NCBI GenBank assembly: GCA_020912385.1 | Contig: CP087212.1 | Span: 1,674,001-1,738,000, forward strand | Reading direction: 5' to 3' | Length of the DNA stretch: 64,000 nucleotides | Source: Neofusicoccum parvum | Lineage: Eukaryota; Ascomycota; Dothideomycetes; Botryosphaeriales; Botryosphaeriaceae | Shown: positions 23,806 to 36,393 of the stretch, piece after piece | How the letters are laid out: each line of letters starts with the position of its first letter | Position numbering within the stretch: position 1 is the stretch's first letter | Notes under the pieces: model-generated | Databases searched by the model: none | What the model was told of the DNA's origin: nothing | What the model saw: only the letters and a program-made list of their open reading frames with translations | Program-made: the position numbers and the translations under genes

Positions 23806-24443
23806 CAATGGAGGAGGACAGGAGGATGCGGACGGTAGGGACTGAACGCGCGGCGGGAGCGGCTACGTATATCGGCGGGAGCGGAGGTGGGGAATATGCT
23901 CGAAGCTTTGGAGCTGAGCTATCGGCGGCGTCAACCCTGATGGGGCGACCCGAGGTTAATCACTACGGTGGGCAGTTGTCTCCGTCGCCGTCGCCGTCGC
24001 CGTCGCACGTCACCAGTTCACGTGCGCCAAGCCCGTATCGCCCCTTTCCCGCGCCTCTCGCAGCAGCGCGGCAGTCGATCTAGAAGGCTCTGCGACGGCG
24101 CTGCGCGTGGAGCGGGACAGCTGGACCCTTCGCGCCGTGCAGAGCCTATCCGGCGCCGGCGGCCTCTCCACACCCATGCCCCACTCCCGAGGATGCAGAT
24201 CGCACGCCGTAAAAATGCTCAATTAATATGGGTATTCGCAACACCATTGTCCCAGCTCCGCCTGTCTCAACGCCGTGCTCCGGCCGATGCAGTACACGTC
24301 GCAGTCTGGCCACGCGCCAGTCAAATGCCCCACGCCTCGCTGTGCTAGAATCCCCGAATGCCCCATGCTTCGCCGCACTCCCACGCTCCACAGACACAAA
24401 TCCAACAAACGGGTATCATGCGCAACTTCGAAACACATCGTTG
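23806..24443. promoter_or_regulatory. Upstream region of the Lon gene
   Basis: About 640 bp. A CGTCGC simple repeat lies at 23983-24006. It also holds the 3' flank of the Rrn6-like gene. No gene seen. Confidence 0.35.
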
Positions 24444-27400
24444 TCAAAAGCCCTCCGTTCTCCTCCTCTTCTTCTTAGGCCGCCCGCCGTGTGCTCCCCG
24501 TTCCACCTGTGTTGACGCAAACGCCTGAGAAGACTGCGCCAGTTGGCTGGGCTGCCCAGCGAGGCCAGGCGAGCTCGCCGGCCACTGGATCGGCACGTTT
24601 GGTGTAAACGATACAGGAGGCTGCGATACCACCGTCAGACGTGGTGTCTGTGTTGTGGACTGCTGCGACAGATACAGCTCTGTCTCACGCCGTTGCTTCC
24701 TGGCTTTTTTCTCTGCCTGCCGGAGCAGCTTTTCGCGCTTCTCAGGCGAGAGCTTTTCGTTTTTCCATGAAGCTCTACGCTTGAGCCGAGCTGGTATGCC
24801 GTCCTCGTCGTCGTTCTCAGCCGCAGGATCCGAACCGACCTTCCACTGGGCTACGACATCCTTCATGTCTGACGGTATCCCTTTCAATCGCTTGTGGAAT
24901 GTGACTCCAAGCCGGCTGAGGCGCTGACGACTCGAATCATTCCCACCCCACAAGCTCGACGCGAGGGTAGCTTCGGAGCTGAGCGATGGCGTGGCCTCTG
25001 GTGTCGGCAAGGCAAAGCTTGAGATTTGGCTGTGCCTCAGCTGAGAGCTCATCAAGCCCTGTGAGTTGCGGTGTGCTGGCCCTTTTCCTTTCCCAATAAA
25101 CGCAAGTGGAGAAGCCAGGCCGATCTCGTCCACATCCATGGCTTCTGACTCGAGGTTCTCCGCTTCCGCTGGCTCTTGCTGAGGTTCCGGCTGCTGCAAA
25201 TTTACCGTGAAGCTTGACAGGCATATTGCCATAGCAATGCGTCTAGCAAGCCTCTCCTGGCCCAGGCGAACCCTCGCTGGAATCTCCGCCGGCAATGTCG
25301 ATACCCACCGATGAATGATCCAATCATACATCAGTAAGACCGAAGGCACGCCGTCCTCAAGCTGAACGAAATCGGGCAAGAGAGAGCGTTCGAGAGGTTT
25401 GATGGCTAGTGACGCCGCCTCGCCGTCCAGCTTGACGGTTGATTTAATCAGCTCTTGGAATGAACACGCTGTTTCGTCGATATCAGAGACGTCCAGGTGG
25501 AATCCGCGACCGGCTAGATGAAACAGAGTATCGTGGCGATCATAGTCGTCGGGAATCATCGTGGAGGCAAGTTTGGAAGCGAGTTCAGTGATGATCTCTG
25601 ACGAGTCATCTCTGACACCGTTCTCATTTTCCTCTTGCTCCAGGATTCTGTCGATGATGTTTGAATCAACTGTCCATGGCCCTCGTTTTGGCGCTGTTGT
25701 TCTCCTCCTCCATTGAATCCTCTTGGGCTCTTCTTCAGGCTCGTCGAGATCATCTGGGACAATGAACGAGCCATCAAACACGCGAGTGGAGCTCTGCGCT
25801 GTGATTCTCTTTATCCACGAAGGGTACTCGACTGCGGGAGCACCTGAATGCTGCTGTGCTCCACCGTCAGCATTTTCGGAAGTGAATGCTAATCTCCGGC
25901 TTGCTTCCAAGGTGTCCGAAAGGAAATGGAAGTTGAAAAACCGAAGCCCACGATCACGGTACTCGCTCCCAGGTCCATAACCAGTAGTAAGAGGCTCTTC
26001 GCCAAAGTCAAGACTCTCAGCATGCAAGCCACGAAGGCCACTTTTGTCGAGAGGTAAACGCGTGGGGTCCGAAACAGAGACGAGCATATTCGTCTCCTCG
26101 TGTTTTCGATACCTGAACGCAATGACGTCGGATATTTGCAGAGACCGTAGAAGCACAACAGTTTCTGTGCACGTATATAAGTATAGGAAGAATTATCAAA
26201 ATCAAAAGTTCCTGAACGTACCTTCGCCGTCTACAAATAAAGAGATTTGCAGAGTTGTGTCGTCGTCATTGATCCAGTGCCTCCAAGAGAGCAATACATC
26301 GGCATCTACCCCCTTTCCCTTTTCGTTTCCGTGCACGAGAAGCGGTGTCTTCAAAAGTAGAACATGAGTCGAGGTCACAAGGACAATGCGGCTTGAGTCC
26401 TTAGGGTCTCCTTTGACGTCCAGAATCCACGAGGGAGATCGCGCTAGCCTGAGGCTGGATGGCCTCAGATGAACAGATCGGCCTTGGAAATCCACAAATT
26501 GCACAAGCCGCCGATTGCAGACCAACATCGTGCTTACGTCCTTCACCCAGAGGATGCGGCCCCATCCATCATAATGACCCGGTAGCGTGCCCTCCTGAGC
26601 ATCTGCGGACGTCAGAGGGACATCGAGGCGCCCGCTGTTGTACTTGATTGTTCGATAATTGAATCTTTTCCCTCTCCGGCCTTCAATGTCGTAGACGGTC
26701 CAATTGCCTTCTTGATCCAACGTCGCGAACTGGCGCTGATACCAAGTGTTGAAGGTGATGTCCGCATAACCTGGTTCATCCGGGCAAGAAGCGAGGCTGA
26801 CCAGATGACTGGCTTCTAATCTTGAAGGTGGTGAAGAGCACCAGGACTTGCTGTTTTTCGGAGGAGGGACCGGAAGTCTGTGAAATATCGGCTGGAAGAT
26901 ATCGATCGATCGTGTAGTACGAGCAGCAACAAACGTGCCGCGACCATCACTTTGGTTTGCACAGCAGACCTGCAGTATGGGAGCACCATTGCCTGGCCAC
27001 CATCCAACATCACCATGGCTGAGAGTGGGAACTTTCAACCATATGCTCTTGTCTTTATACCACCCATGGTGCTCGAACTGGAGCTGCACGAGGCGAAGCG
27101 ACGCACCAGCAGCCCCAGCAGGGTGGGCAGCAATCCTGACAGCTCCTTTGGAACCCTTGTTGTCCACATCGGCAGCTCTTCCAAAAGCAAGTAATTCTCC
27201 TCTCAGAGGATCGTAGCTCTCGGCGACGGCGGTAGCTGTGTTGGAGAGCTGGGCGGCGCGGCCAAGGAGCCGAGAGGCACTGCATAGCTCGGGATTCAGA
27301 GAAAGCAGGTGGTTCTGCTGGTGGTCCAGCTCGGTGGCGTTGCTCGTGAGAAAAGACGCACTCGGAGCGCTGGCGGGCACCTCGACGTGATGGTCGCCCA

Positions 27401-27521
27401 GAGGGCGGAAAGCTCGGCGCACTCCAGGGGTTCGCGGGAAGACCCAGGTCCTGTTATCGACATCGTAGGTAGGCTGGCCAAAGTGACCATAGTGCAGGTC
27501 ATCAACGCCTGGGTCAGTCAT
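24444..27521 (-). CDS. RRN6: RNA polymerase I initiation factor Rrn6-like
   Basis: Exons 27521-26222 and 26164-24444 encode 1006 residues. The N-terminal half looks like a beta-propeller (WVFPRTPGVRRAF; repeated W-containing strands such as WILDVKGDPKDSSRIVLVTS). The C-terminal half has helices, a Ser/Thr/Gln-rich linker and a basic end RPKKKRRRTEGF, a typical Rrn6 terminus and likely nuclear signal. Rrn6 is a core-factor subunit that brings RNA polymerase I to rDNA promoters in the nucleolus. Family identity rests on the overall layout, length and terminal motif. Confidence in orthology is good but not complete. The gene is head-to-head with the Spc25 gene. Confidence 0.82.
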
Positions 27522-28007
27522 TCGGCTTCAGTGGTGCGTTGAGGGCGGAGAAGATCATGTCTTCGAGCAAAATGGCGGCGCTTCCGTCGTCTGGCACGCT
27601 GCATTTGCTGAGGAGCGGTAAATGCGACTAGTCGTCCAGGGGCATGCTGCTGCAGGCGGCCTTGCGCAGCGACGAGGTTTGCGACGCTGGGTCGCGCTGC
27701 AGGCGGGAGATTCGAAGCGGGCGAGCGAGCGAGTGAGCGAGTGATCGCATTCCCGCCGCTAGGGAACGGGATTTTTTTTCAGCCCTAAGCCACGCCGGTC
27801 ACCCGGCCAACCCCCGGCCCTGCACGGGCCGCTCCTCTTCAACACCACGCCCGCCGTCTGGCGCGCCCGCCATCAACCCTCCTGTCGTCGACCGTCTCCC
27901 CACCACATACGTCTCGCACGTCGCGAATCCAAACAGCTCCTATCCACCAGCATCGCAACGAGAATACAGCTACACCGCAAACTCTTTCGCAACTACGCGT
28001 CTAAATC
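27522..28007. promoter_or_regulatory. Divergent promoter, Rrn6 / Spc25
   Basis: A 486-bp head-to-head region. It has a GCGA-rich simple repeat near 27719-27742 and a T-run at 27773-27780. Confidence 0.45.
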
Positions 28008-28846
28008 ATGGCCGCCGCCGTCTTCGAGCCGTCGCTCTCCACGAGCGCCATGCGCGCCCCGTTCTCCTCCGCCGATGCACCCTCGATGGCCGACTCGCTG
28101 CCGAGCGTGAACTTTGGCTTCGATGACCTCCGCTCGCGGATGTCGGCCTTCCAGGCGCGCTTCGATGCATTCATTGAGCAGGGCCGGAAGCGCGTGATGG
28201 AGGAGCGCAACCAATTCCGCATAAACATCGCAGAGATGAAGGGTAAGCCAGACACCTGCAGGCCTCAAGACTATGTAAATGGCTGACTGGCTCGTCTGCA
28301 GAGGACCAGCGCCACAAGCAACGGGAAATCGAGATCTTGACCCTCAAGTCGACAACACACCAGCAAACGCTCGCCAAAGAGTCGCAGGAGACGGCTGAAA
28401 TGCACAATGCCATCTCCAGCCTCACATCGAGGCGCGATGAGCAGGTCATTCGCCGCGATGCCCTCAAGTCCCAAATTGGGGACCTGCAGAAGCGCATCAC
28501 CGCCAAGCGCGAGGCCCAACACGAGCACGCCCGCTATCTCGACTCGCAGGCCACCCACAACCGCCCCGAGCTGTCCTTCTGGCAGGACTATCTGTGTATG
28601 TATGTCGATGGCGCTGGCTTGGAGGATCGTCTCAAGTTCACCTTCACGCATATCAACGAGAACGACTGGGAGAAGGAGGCGTGGTTCGAGCTCGACACAA
28701 GCTCCCGCGATTACAGGATCACCAGCATGAAGCCAAAGCTTGAGGGAGATGAGGTTGAGAGACTTCTGGACGAACTGAATGAGGCCAGGGATTTGAGCAG
28801 CTTCTTCAAGGGTATGAGAGAGCTATTCATCGAGGCTTTGAAATAA
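28008..28846 (+). CDS. SPC25: Kinetochore protein Spc25 (Ndc80 complex)
   Basis: Exons 28008-28242 and 28302-28846 encode 259 residues. The first 65 residues are a short variable head. A long coiled coil runs from about 65 to 155 (heptads around RDALKSQIGDLQKRITAK). The C-terminal globular RWD-like domain has LSFWQDYLCMYVDGAG, LKFTFTHINENDWEKEAWFELD and YRITSMKP. Spc25 pairs with Spc24 and links the Ndc80 complex to the inner kinetochore. Length and order match fungal Spc25. It is convergent with the helicase gene, with about 160 bp between the stops. Confidence 0.9.
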
Positions 28847-29004
28847 AGATTTGCTGCGCGGTAGGGTTTCTGTGGGAGTTTGAAGGGAGTTTGGGTGCTC
28901 GGACTTTGGGATACTATACATCTTGTCACGATTGGTGTTTGATAGGGATCATTTGACGAGCCATTCTAGCGAGGCTGCTCTATGCACGATCTCTAGATTT
29001 TTGC

Positions 29005-31128
29005 CTAACGGGTGCTGTAATACTGAGGAGCGTATTCCAACAACCAGTTCTTCTCAATCTTCGTGATATCCCTGATGAAAGTTTTGTTTCCTGTTTCCAT
29101 GATCTCGTGAAATATGACCCAATCTGCCTTGCGGTTCTGTTTTGATGTCAGTAAATGCCCTATGATTGTGATCAGGACGATCATCAGACGTACAAACATT
29201 AAAGAGGTAGGATGAGCATGTAGCACCATGCCACCATCAATCGTCTTGAAGGTTCCGTCTGGCTGCATTCTAGCCGCATGTGCGAAGAAACCGGTTGTCA
29301 AGCATCTGCGGATCTGCTCCGCCTTGTCAGGCCCACCCACGCGAAGGACAGAAGAAGATGACAGGCTTTCCTCCACGTTGAGACCAAGACGCTCAAGGTA
29401 TTTCCGAAGCTGATTACGGATGCTGACTGCTCGAGCCATGGACTTGAAGTTCAGGTAGTTGTCGCGGCACCATTTCGCATCCTTTTTCCCCTTGGTAACA
29501 AAAGCATGGTAAACGTTGAGGAGAGTCAGGTGATCGCCTTCTTCTACAGCGAATTTCCGCCGCGCGCTTTCCTGGGCTTTCTTTTGGCCTTCGTGGGAGA
29601 ACCAAACGTTTCCCTGCAGGCTGGTCATAGCAGCAATCGACAGCACTTCGCTCAGACAACCAAAGTCCGGCGAAGAAAGAAGAACCTTCGCCATCGTAGG
29701 CTCAACCGCCAACTCTGCCATTCGTGTACCCAGTGGTTTTGTGAGCTTGGCATAGTCATCCAGAGCACCAAGAGAGTAGAGCAATTCCAGCGCTCTGATG
29801 ATAAGTTCCGCAGGGGGAGGTGTCAAATAATCGAAGCGCGCGATGTTGTCTATACCAAGGGATTTCAACTGCAGGATGACTGGAGCCAGGTTTGACCGTT
29901 GTATCTCAGGGACCGTGGCTTCCGGAAGACTGTCCCAGGCTTGTTCCGTATATAAGCGGTAGCATTTGCCTGGTTTTGTACGACCAGCACGACCAGCACG
30001 TTGTGTGGCAGAGGCTTTCGACACAGGTGTTGCGGTTAGAGTCTCGATTCCGGTGTTTGGATTGTAAGCCCGCAACTTTACGTAGCCGGAGTCAATGACA
30101 TAGACGATTCCATCTATGGTCACCGAAGCTTCTGCAATGTTTGTCGCTATGATGACCTTTCGTACGTTCTCTGGAGCAGGATCGAAGACGTACATTTGTT
30201 GGTCGGTCGGAAGTCCCGCGTACAGAGGGAGGGCTTGGATCGAAGGAGCCTTAGGATCTAGGTTCACAGCACGATCGGCAATCATCTCGAGTGCCGTGTC
30301 GATTTCCTCTCGCCCGGTCAAGAAGATCAGAATGTCGCCTTCCGGCTCCTGGGTGTGGATGTCGAAGACAGTCTTGACTGCCCTCTCCACGTAGTCCTCG
30401 GCTGGCTGTTCCAAGTAGTGGATGTCGACTGGATACATGCGCCCCTCAAGGCTGATTATCCGCCCGACACTGCCACCGAGCTCTCCGGATGCGTTGCTCT
30501 CTTTTGCGGCATCTCCGACAAAAAATCTCAGGAAATCTTCGGCCTGGAGCGTGGCACTACTCACGACGATGCGTAGTTCTGGCCGTTTCTTCCGGATCTT
30601 TTTCAGGAGTCCAAGAAGCAGGTCAGAGCTGAGGGAGCGCTCATGAGCCTCGTCGACCATGATGACCGAGTACCGGGACAGAAGAGGGTCAACGAGCGCC
30701 TCTCTGAGGAGCATGCCGTCGGTAAGGAACTTGATCCGGGTTGCGGCCGATGTTACGTCCTCGAACCTGATGGAGTAGCCAACATCCTGGCCCAGATTGC
30801 AGCCCATCTCCTCAGCGACCCGAGCGGCAACGGAGGTGGCAGCGACCCGCCTGGGCTGTGAAGAATGTCAGGGAAGTACAAGTCTGGGTCTCACTGGAGC
30901 TAACTGACCCACCTGCGTGACAGCCATAAGTTTGCCTTCGGCGCACCATCCTGCTTGGTCCAGGAATTGGGGGATCTGAGTGGTCTTTCCGCTCCCGGTA
31001 TGGCCCACGACGATGGTGACGGGGAAGGTCTCAATCAGATAAAGGAGAGCATCGCGGTGGCGGGCTATGGGCAGCAGGGCGGCCGGCTTGAAGAGCGAGG
31101 GCACGAAGTCCTGGTCGTGGTCGGCCAT
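29005..31128 (-). CDS. DEAH-box RNA helicase, DHX35-like
   Basis: Exons 31128-30913, 30855-29194 and 29136-29005 encode 669 residues. Walker A is GHTGSGKTT (42-50), DEAH is at 140-143 (VDEAHERS), motif III is VVSSATL and motif VI is QRAGRAGRT. Winged-helix, ratchet and OB-fold regions follow, with the conserved [21 protein letters not shown] at the end. Sequence and short N terminus fit DHX35, a helicase linked to spliceosomes. The last intron (57 nt) has no stop and keeps frame. I place it because donor and acceptor are good and removal restores [13 protein letters not shown]. Retention would add 19 residues. Confidence 0.9.
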
Positions 31129-31494
31129 TGGGGCAAAGACTCGCCGCCGAGCTCTGTGCGCTGGGGGGCGGGCCGGTGGATCCTCTAGGCCAGACGCGTA
31201 TAAGCGATCTGGTGGTCCTGGGCGTGCTCGAGGACGAGGTGCGTCGGTGGGAAATCATCGTGTCGCCTTGTGCAAAAGAAGTGGCCGAGGAGCAGCCGAG
31301 CCACAGGGGCAACGTCATAGCGCGGGCGCAGGGCAGGCGCATTGGCATGTTGGGCCCGCCGCGGCACTGGGACATTCTAGCCTCCAGGCACCAGACCATC
31401 GCGCTCAACCTCCAAGCCGCACTCACCACGCCCGCCCAGCCTGCCCGCTGCACCCGCCATTCCGCGCGACGACTCTCCGCCGCCGCCCGCCACC
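31129..31494. promoter_or_regulatory. Divergent promoter, DHX35-like / Cue5-like
   Basis: A 366-bp head-to-head region. No TATA box was recognised. Confidence 0.45.
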
Positions 31495-32995
31495 ATGTCC
31501 GACAAGCCAGCAGCCGAGAAGAAGCCCCGCCCAGTAGGCCACCACCCTCCCCGCGCGAAATTGATCAATATAGCAAGGAGATCGACCCGAAGCTGATCCC
31601 GTATAGGAGAGCATCACTACAAAGCCCGATATGGACTTCGCCTCGGACGATGAGGCGCCGACCCCTGCGACTGCCGCCCCTCCCACCACTTCACCCCAGC
31701 CCAAGAAGGTGAGCTTCCAGGAGCCTGCCAACGACGAAGAAACCCCGCCTCCGAAGCCGCCGCGACCCATGAGCCCGATGGCGCAAGCAGAGGCAACCCT
31801 CATCGAGGCCTTCCCGGACACCGATCCGAAGGTCGTCAAGGCCATCCTGGTTGCTAGCGGCGGAAAGGTCGAGCCTGCCTTCAATGCCCTGCTGAGTACG
31901 CATACGTGTCGCGCTGGGGAGGATCAAGCTGACGGATCAAAGGCATGTCCGACCCCAACTTCAAGGAAGAAGAAGTCCCACCTCCGCAGCCGCCCCGTCC
32001 CACTCAGCCCCGCACACAGATGGAGCAGGACGAGCTGTATGCGCGCCAGCTGGCCGCCCACTTCCAGTCCTCTTCCAGCAGGGGACAGCCGCAGCACCGT
32101 CGCAACGAATCGGAGGAGGATCGCGAGCACAGCTTCTTTGATGGTGAGCAGTGCCGTCTTCTCTGCGCGCGTGAGAGTTCATACTGACGGGTCCAGACGA
32201 CCTGCCTGTTATTCAAGAGAACATAAAGAAGGGCTTCCTCGAGACCCAGTCGAAGGTCAACAACTGGGTCACTGGTTTCATGAAGAAGCTGGATGGAGAG
32301 GATGAGGACGAGACCCGGCCAGGCCAATCGGGCTCCAGCCAGAATCGCAGACAAAACTTCGGCCCCTCTCAGTCAGACCAGTTGTACGGCATCCGCAGGA
32401 GCGCGGAGGGTAGACGCAGCGCAGACCGTGAGCGCTACGATTCTGACCCGCGAGTGCTTGGCGACGACTTCTCGGGGCTCGAGCTGCGGGACAACGAAGG
32501 TGCGTAAAACTCGCTTCTCCCGATTGCTTTTTTTGTGCGCAGTTCAACCCTAATAAATTTCCCCTAGCAGCTGCTAGGAAGCGTTCTAACCGCCCTTCAG
32601 CGAACCCCGACCTATTCAAGCCCACTCCAAAGCCCCCGCAGTCCGGTCCCGTCGATGAAGTCGACGCACTGTACCGTAATCCTACGCCTCCTCGCCAGCC
32701 GTCGCCTGGGGCCAACAAGACCAAGAAGTGGCAGCCTTTGACATCAGTAGCACCCAATCCCGAGGCCGACGACCACGATCCTTTCAGCCTCGGCGATAGT
32801 GATGACGAGCAGGAGGCAAAGACCAAGGACATCAAGGCCGAGGATAGTGAGAGGCTTAAGAAGGCGGCTGCGGAGTCTGACTCCAAGGATGCGAAAGAAT
32901 CAGGCTCTTCTCCAGCTCCGGCCCCTGCAGAGAGGAGCGGGAGCGTAGGCCAGAAGGATAAGGTAGCCGAGGAGCTTTTGGCCGAGAAGAAGTAG
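31495..32995 (+). CDS. CUE-domain ubiquitin-binding protein, Cue5-like
   Basis: Exons 31495-31533, 31625-31895, 31943-32143, 32197-32499 and 32568-32995 encode 413 residues. The CUE domain (about residues 62-104) is QAEATLIEAFPDTDPKVVK with the terminal di-Leu NALLS. Proline-rich patches flank it. Near the C terminus KKWQPLTSV gives a W-x-x-L Atg8-interaction motif. The yeast autophagy receptor Cue5, which brings ubiquitinated aggregates to Atg8, carries a similar CUE plus C-terminal WxxL layout. The exon 5 acceptor has tandem TAG/CAG sites, so one Ala is optional. The 39-nt first exon rests on splice signals only. Confidence 0.84.
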
Positions 32996-33706
32996 AAGTC
33001 TAGCTCAACAGGTCTTCTCGCGCGGATGATCCCTGAGCTGGATTGTTTGGGGCACTTTGGAAGGGTAGCAGGATACCATGGTGAGGCATTTTACTAGCTT
33101 TCTGCGACAGGAAGATGGTTCGGGAACGATTCTGATCACTCACTTTTTGCATTATTTGAACCGTGCAGAACAAGCATTGGCTAGACATGGGAAACGGCGG
33201 TGGTTACAGCGCGTGCTATGCGGAGTTACAGCGCCTCACAAACGGCTGGACGGTGTTTTCGGCAGGCAGTGTGGATCCTGGTGACTGTTCCAACTCTGTC
33301 TTCGATGTGCAAGGGCATTGGCAGAGAATTGGAGTCGGAGGGAGCTGATTTATCTCCGCAACGAGGGAATGTCAAAGCGTACATGAAGGCCCATAACGAG
33401 CTTTGAACTAGGTCAGCCAAATCTTGCGTCTTGAGAGCAGCCGTCTTATGCTCGCCGTTACCTTCCCAAGGCCAATGCTTCCCCACATCTCTCCAGCAGC
33501 AAAAGCCGAGCTAAGGAAGTACTTTCCTTTACAGGATTAGCGTGATCTGCCATTTAGCATTCAATGACATCTGCAGCTCAGTCACGCCTATTTGTCAAAA
33601 AAGATATCAACCTACATTCCATCTTCACATCTCTACAACCCCCTCCACTTCATTCTCCCATTTCCTCCCACACTATTCCCCCTATACCCGATTTATCTCA
33701 ACCACA
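32996..33706. promoter_or_regulatory. Intergenic region before the ureohydrolase gene
   Basis: About 710 bp. The last 120 bp before the ATG are CT-rich, a usual fungal leader. No gene seen. Confidence 0.4.
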
Positions 33707-36393
33707 ATGTCTCCAACCCTCTCCTCCTTCATCTCCATTCTCTCCATCATCTCCCTCTCCCTCGCTCGCGACATCACTTTTCCCCCACTTTCGGGCTACC
33801 AGCAGCAGGTCCCCGTCCAGCCGGGCTCGGTGTTCAATCCCGCCGGCAGCATCAAGGACGACGGCCTCTCGGGCGCCAAGTTCGCCGGCCTGACCACCTT
33901 CGCGAACCTGCCGTACGTGCACTGCCTAGCAGCCGAGGGGGAGGAAGTGGAGAGGTTCGATGTGGCGTTCTTGGGGGCGCCGTTCGATACGGTGAGTGTC
34001 GGTTTTCCTTTTTTTTTTGTCCGCCAGGTTTTCTGTCATTGGTGCCACGGTGAGCCGCAGAAGAAATTGCGGTACAGAGAGATGTGCTCTAGCCTATAGA
34101 ACGCGTCTAGTAAGTAATTTGCCTGGCGTGGGTAGTTGAAGCATTCATGCGGATAGCTCTGGTGATGAAATCAAATTACATCTGCATCCGGACGAATGCT
34201 TTAACTGCCTATGAGCGAGGTTCATTCGAGTTGAAGCAGCTCATGCCCTTTGCGACTCGCTATGGTGCTATTTGGGTTGTAGTGGGGGTACGTGGATTGA
34301 GAATGTAAAACCTGTCATGATGGATTATTCTGTGATGATGGTTGTAAACGACGTCCATGATGATTTTGGGAAGTTTCCGCTGATATCATTGTTCGCGGTC
34401 TGTAGGGCGTGACAGCTCGGCCTGGAGCCAGATACGGGCCGGGAGGCATTCGGATCGGCTCGCGGAGGATGGAGTCGGATACGTGGAGTGTTTACACTGG
34501 TGAGGAATCCCCTCTCCTTTCCCCTGATCGAGAACGCATGGTACAGGGTCTTCGGGAAGGCCGATGCATAGCCCCCTGGCTTTGCAAGGGACAAGCCCGA
34601 GGTGGTACGGCGGCGGCTACGGAACCTGCCGCCATGAGCCTCAAGGAGGCTCGGACGACGGTCTGAAGGCGCACAGCTTCACGTGTTGTACACGTTGTAC
34701 GGAATCGGTCATCTGTCTGCACAACGTTCCCAGCTAGGCAGCCAGGATCGAGATCCAGCTTTATACCCCGCGAGTTTTCCGGACATTGATTCTGCTGCAC
34801 TTCAGAGCATCACTGAACCGGACTGAGGGATCAAGACTTATTTGAAATTTTTTGCTGGGCTATTTCTGGAGTCTCTTCATGGAGAAGACTAATGCATACG
34901 TGGCGTGTTGGCAGGAGAGAGTGCTTACCATAGTTGGGCAAAGATTGTTGACTGTGGGGACGCACCACTCACCTTCTTGGTATGTATGAGGCGATGCGGA
35001 GGCGAGTCCGCTGCCTGGCGCGTCGCTTTTGCAACAGGCATTGACGACTTGATAGGATAATACGGTTGCTCTCAAGCAGCTAGACACGGCGCACAAGGTA
35101 CGTATCACCATTCTCATGCTTCTCTGTCCACTGGGTATTGCGTGTGGGAGACGCTGCCCAGGCCTTCTATTACCCGCTGCCTAGCACGTCGCACGCGCAA
35201 CAGACGGCAAGCGGCAAGCACCATTCGCGTGGGGTGACCCTGCAGCTATGCGTGGCAAAAAAAAAAAAAGAGAAAAGAAAAACGGCCAGATGCTCGCAGT
35301 GGGGTTGTGCGTCTGCAGAGAATCCGGGGAGATGAGCGATGAGAACGATGGGCGAATCGGGAGAAATGCCCTGAAGTGCAAATGAGCCCTGACGTGAGAT
35401 TCGTGTGCCACAGATTATCGCAGGGCGTACGGCGAACTCTAGCGACTACTCCACGCCTAGAATTATCACACTGGGCGGCGATCATACCACCACCTTGTCA
35501 GCGCTGAGGTCTGCCGCCGAGAAATGGGGGCCGGTTAGCGTCATCCATTTCGATAGTCACCTTGGTAGGCCTTCTTCGATCTTGGTCTGAGCAACCCAGT
35601 GCGTGTTGGCTGACGAAGCAGTTGCAGATACCTGGGATCCGGAAGTTCTCGGTAAGTGGGGCCGTTCATAGAAATCTTGTTGCGGGAGAGACTGAAGAAT
35701 TGATAATTGGCAGGCGGAGGAATCTCCCATTATGCCGTGCGTATTCCTGCACCACACCACAAAAAGCGAGTAAAGCGGGGAACTGATTTCGCTCGACTTA
35801 GGGAATCAACCATGGGACCTTCCTTCACATTGCGCACGAGGAAGGGCTGATCCGCAACACGTCAATCCATGCGGGGATTCGAGCTCCAGTGATGCGGCCG
35901 AAGGGAGACATCCGCAATGACATCAGATGCGGATTCGACATGGTGAAAGCCCGGGATATCGATCGGATAGGCATCTCTGGTGTTATCGAGCGCCTGAAGG
36001 AGCGGGTTGGTGGCAGCAAGGTCTACATCTCTGTTGATATTGATGTTTTGGATCCAGCCTTTGCACCTGGTGAGTGGAGAAAGCGGCGCAGGAGAAATCT
36101 GGCTGACTGCCAAAGCAACCGGTACGGCTGAGCCTGGTGGATGGTCGACACGAGAGCTTCTGAGCATTCTCGACGGGCTAAGCGGGCTGGAGGTGATTGG
36201 CGCAGACATCGGTGAGCATAAAGCACCTTGGAACCACCAGCGCGTGTTGCTGACAGGAGGGGAAGTCGAGGTGTCTCCGGTATGGGATAATGCTGGAGAG
36301 ACGACAGTGCTCGCGGCAGCACAAGTGGCCGACTCTCTTCTCACACTGATGGTGCAGAAGCCTGTCAAGTCGACGGCTGAGGAGACTCTGTGA
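33707..36393 (+). CDS. Secreted agmatinase-like ureohydrolase
   Basis: Ten exons: 33707-33991, 34406-34499, 34915-34979, 35056-35097, 35414-35564, 35628-35651, 35714-35736, 35802-36069, 36116-36211 and 36266-36393, encoding 391 residues. Residues 1-21 are a signal peptide. Arginase-family metal sites are complete: GGDHTTT, HFDSHLDTWD and [33 protein letters not shown] is typical of fungal agmatinase-like proteins. These dinuclear manganese enzymes hydrolyse a guanidino group to urea. Substrate (agmatine, guanidinobutyrate or other) is not clear. Introns 1, 2 and 4 are 414, 415 and 316 nt, far longer than others here, and exons 6 and 7 are 24 and 23 nt. Every junction keeps phase and family sequence. 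Confidence 0.88.

Noticed and set aside
33992..34914. Transposon inserted in the long introns of the ureohydrolase gene
   Set aside because: I could not see terminal inverted repeats, target duplications or coding remains in the long introns.
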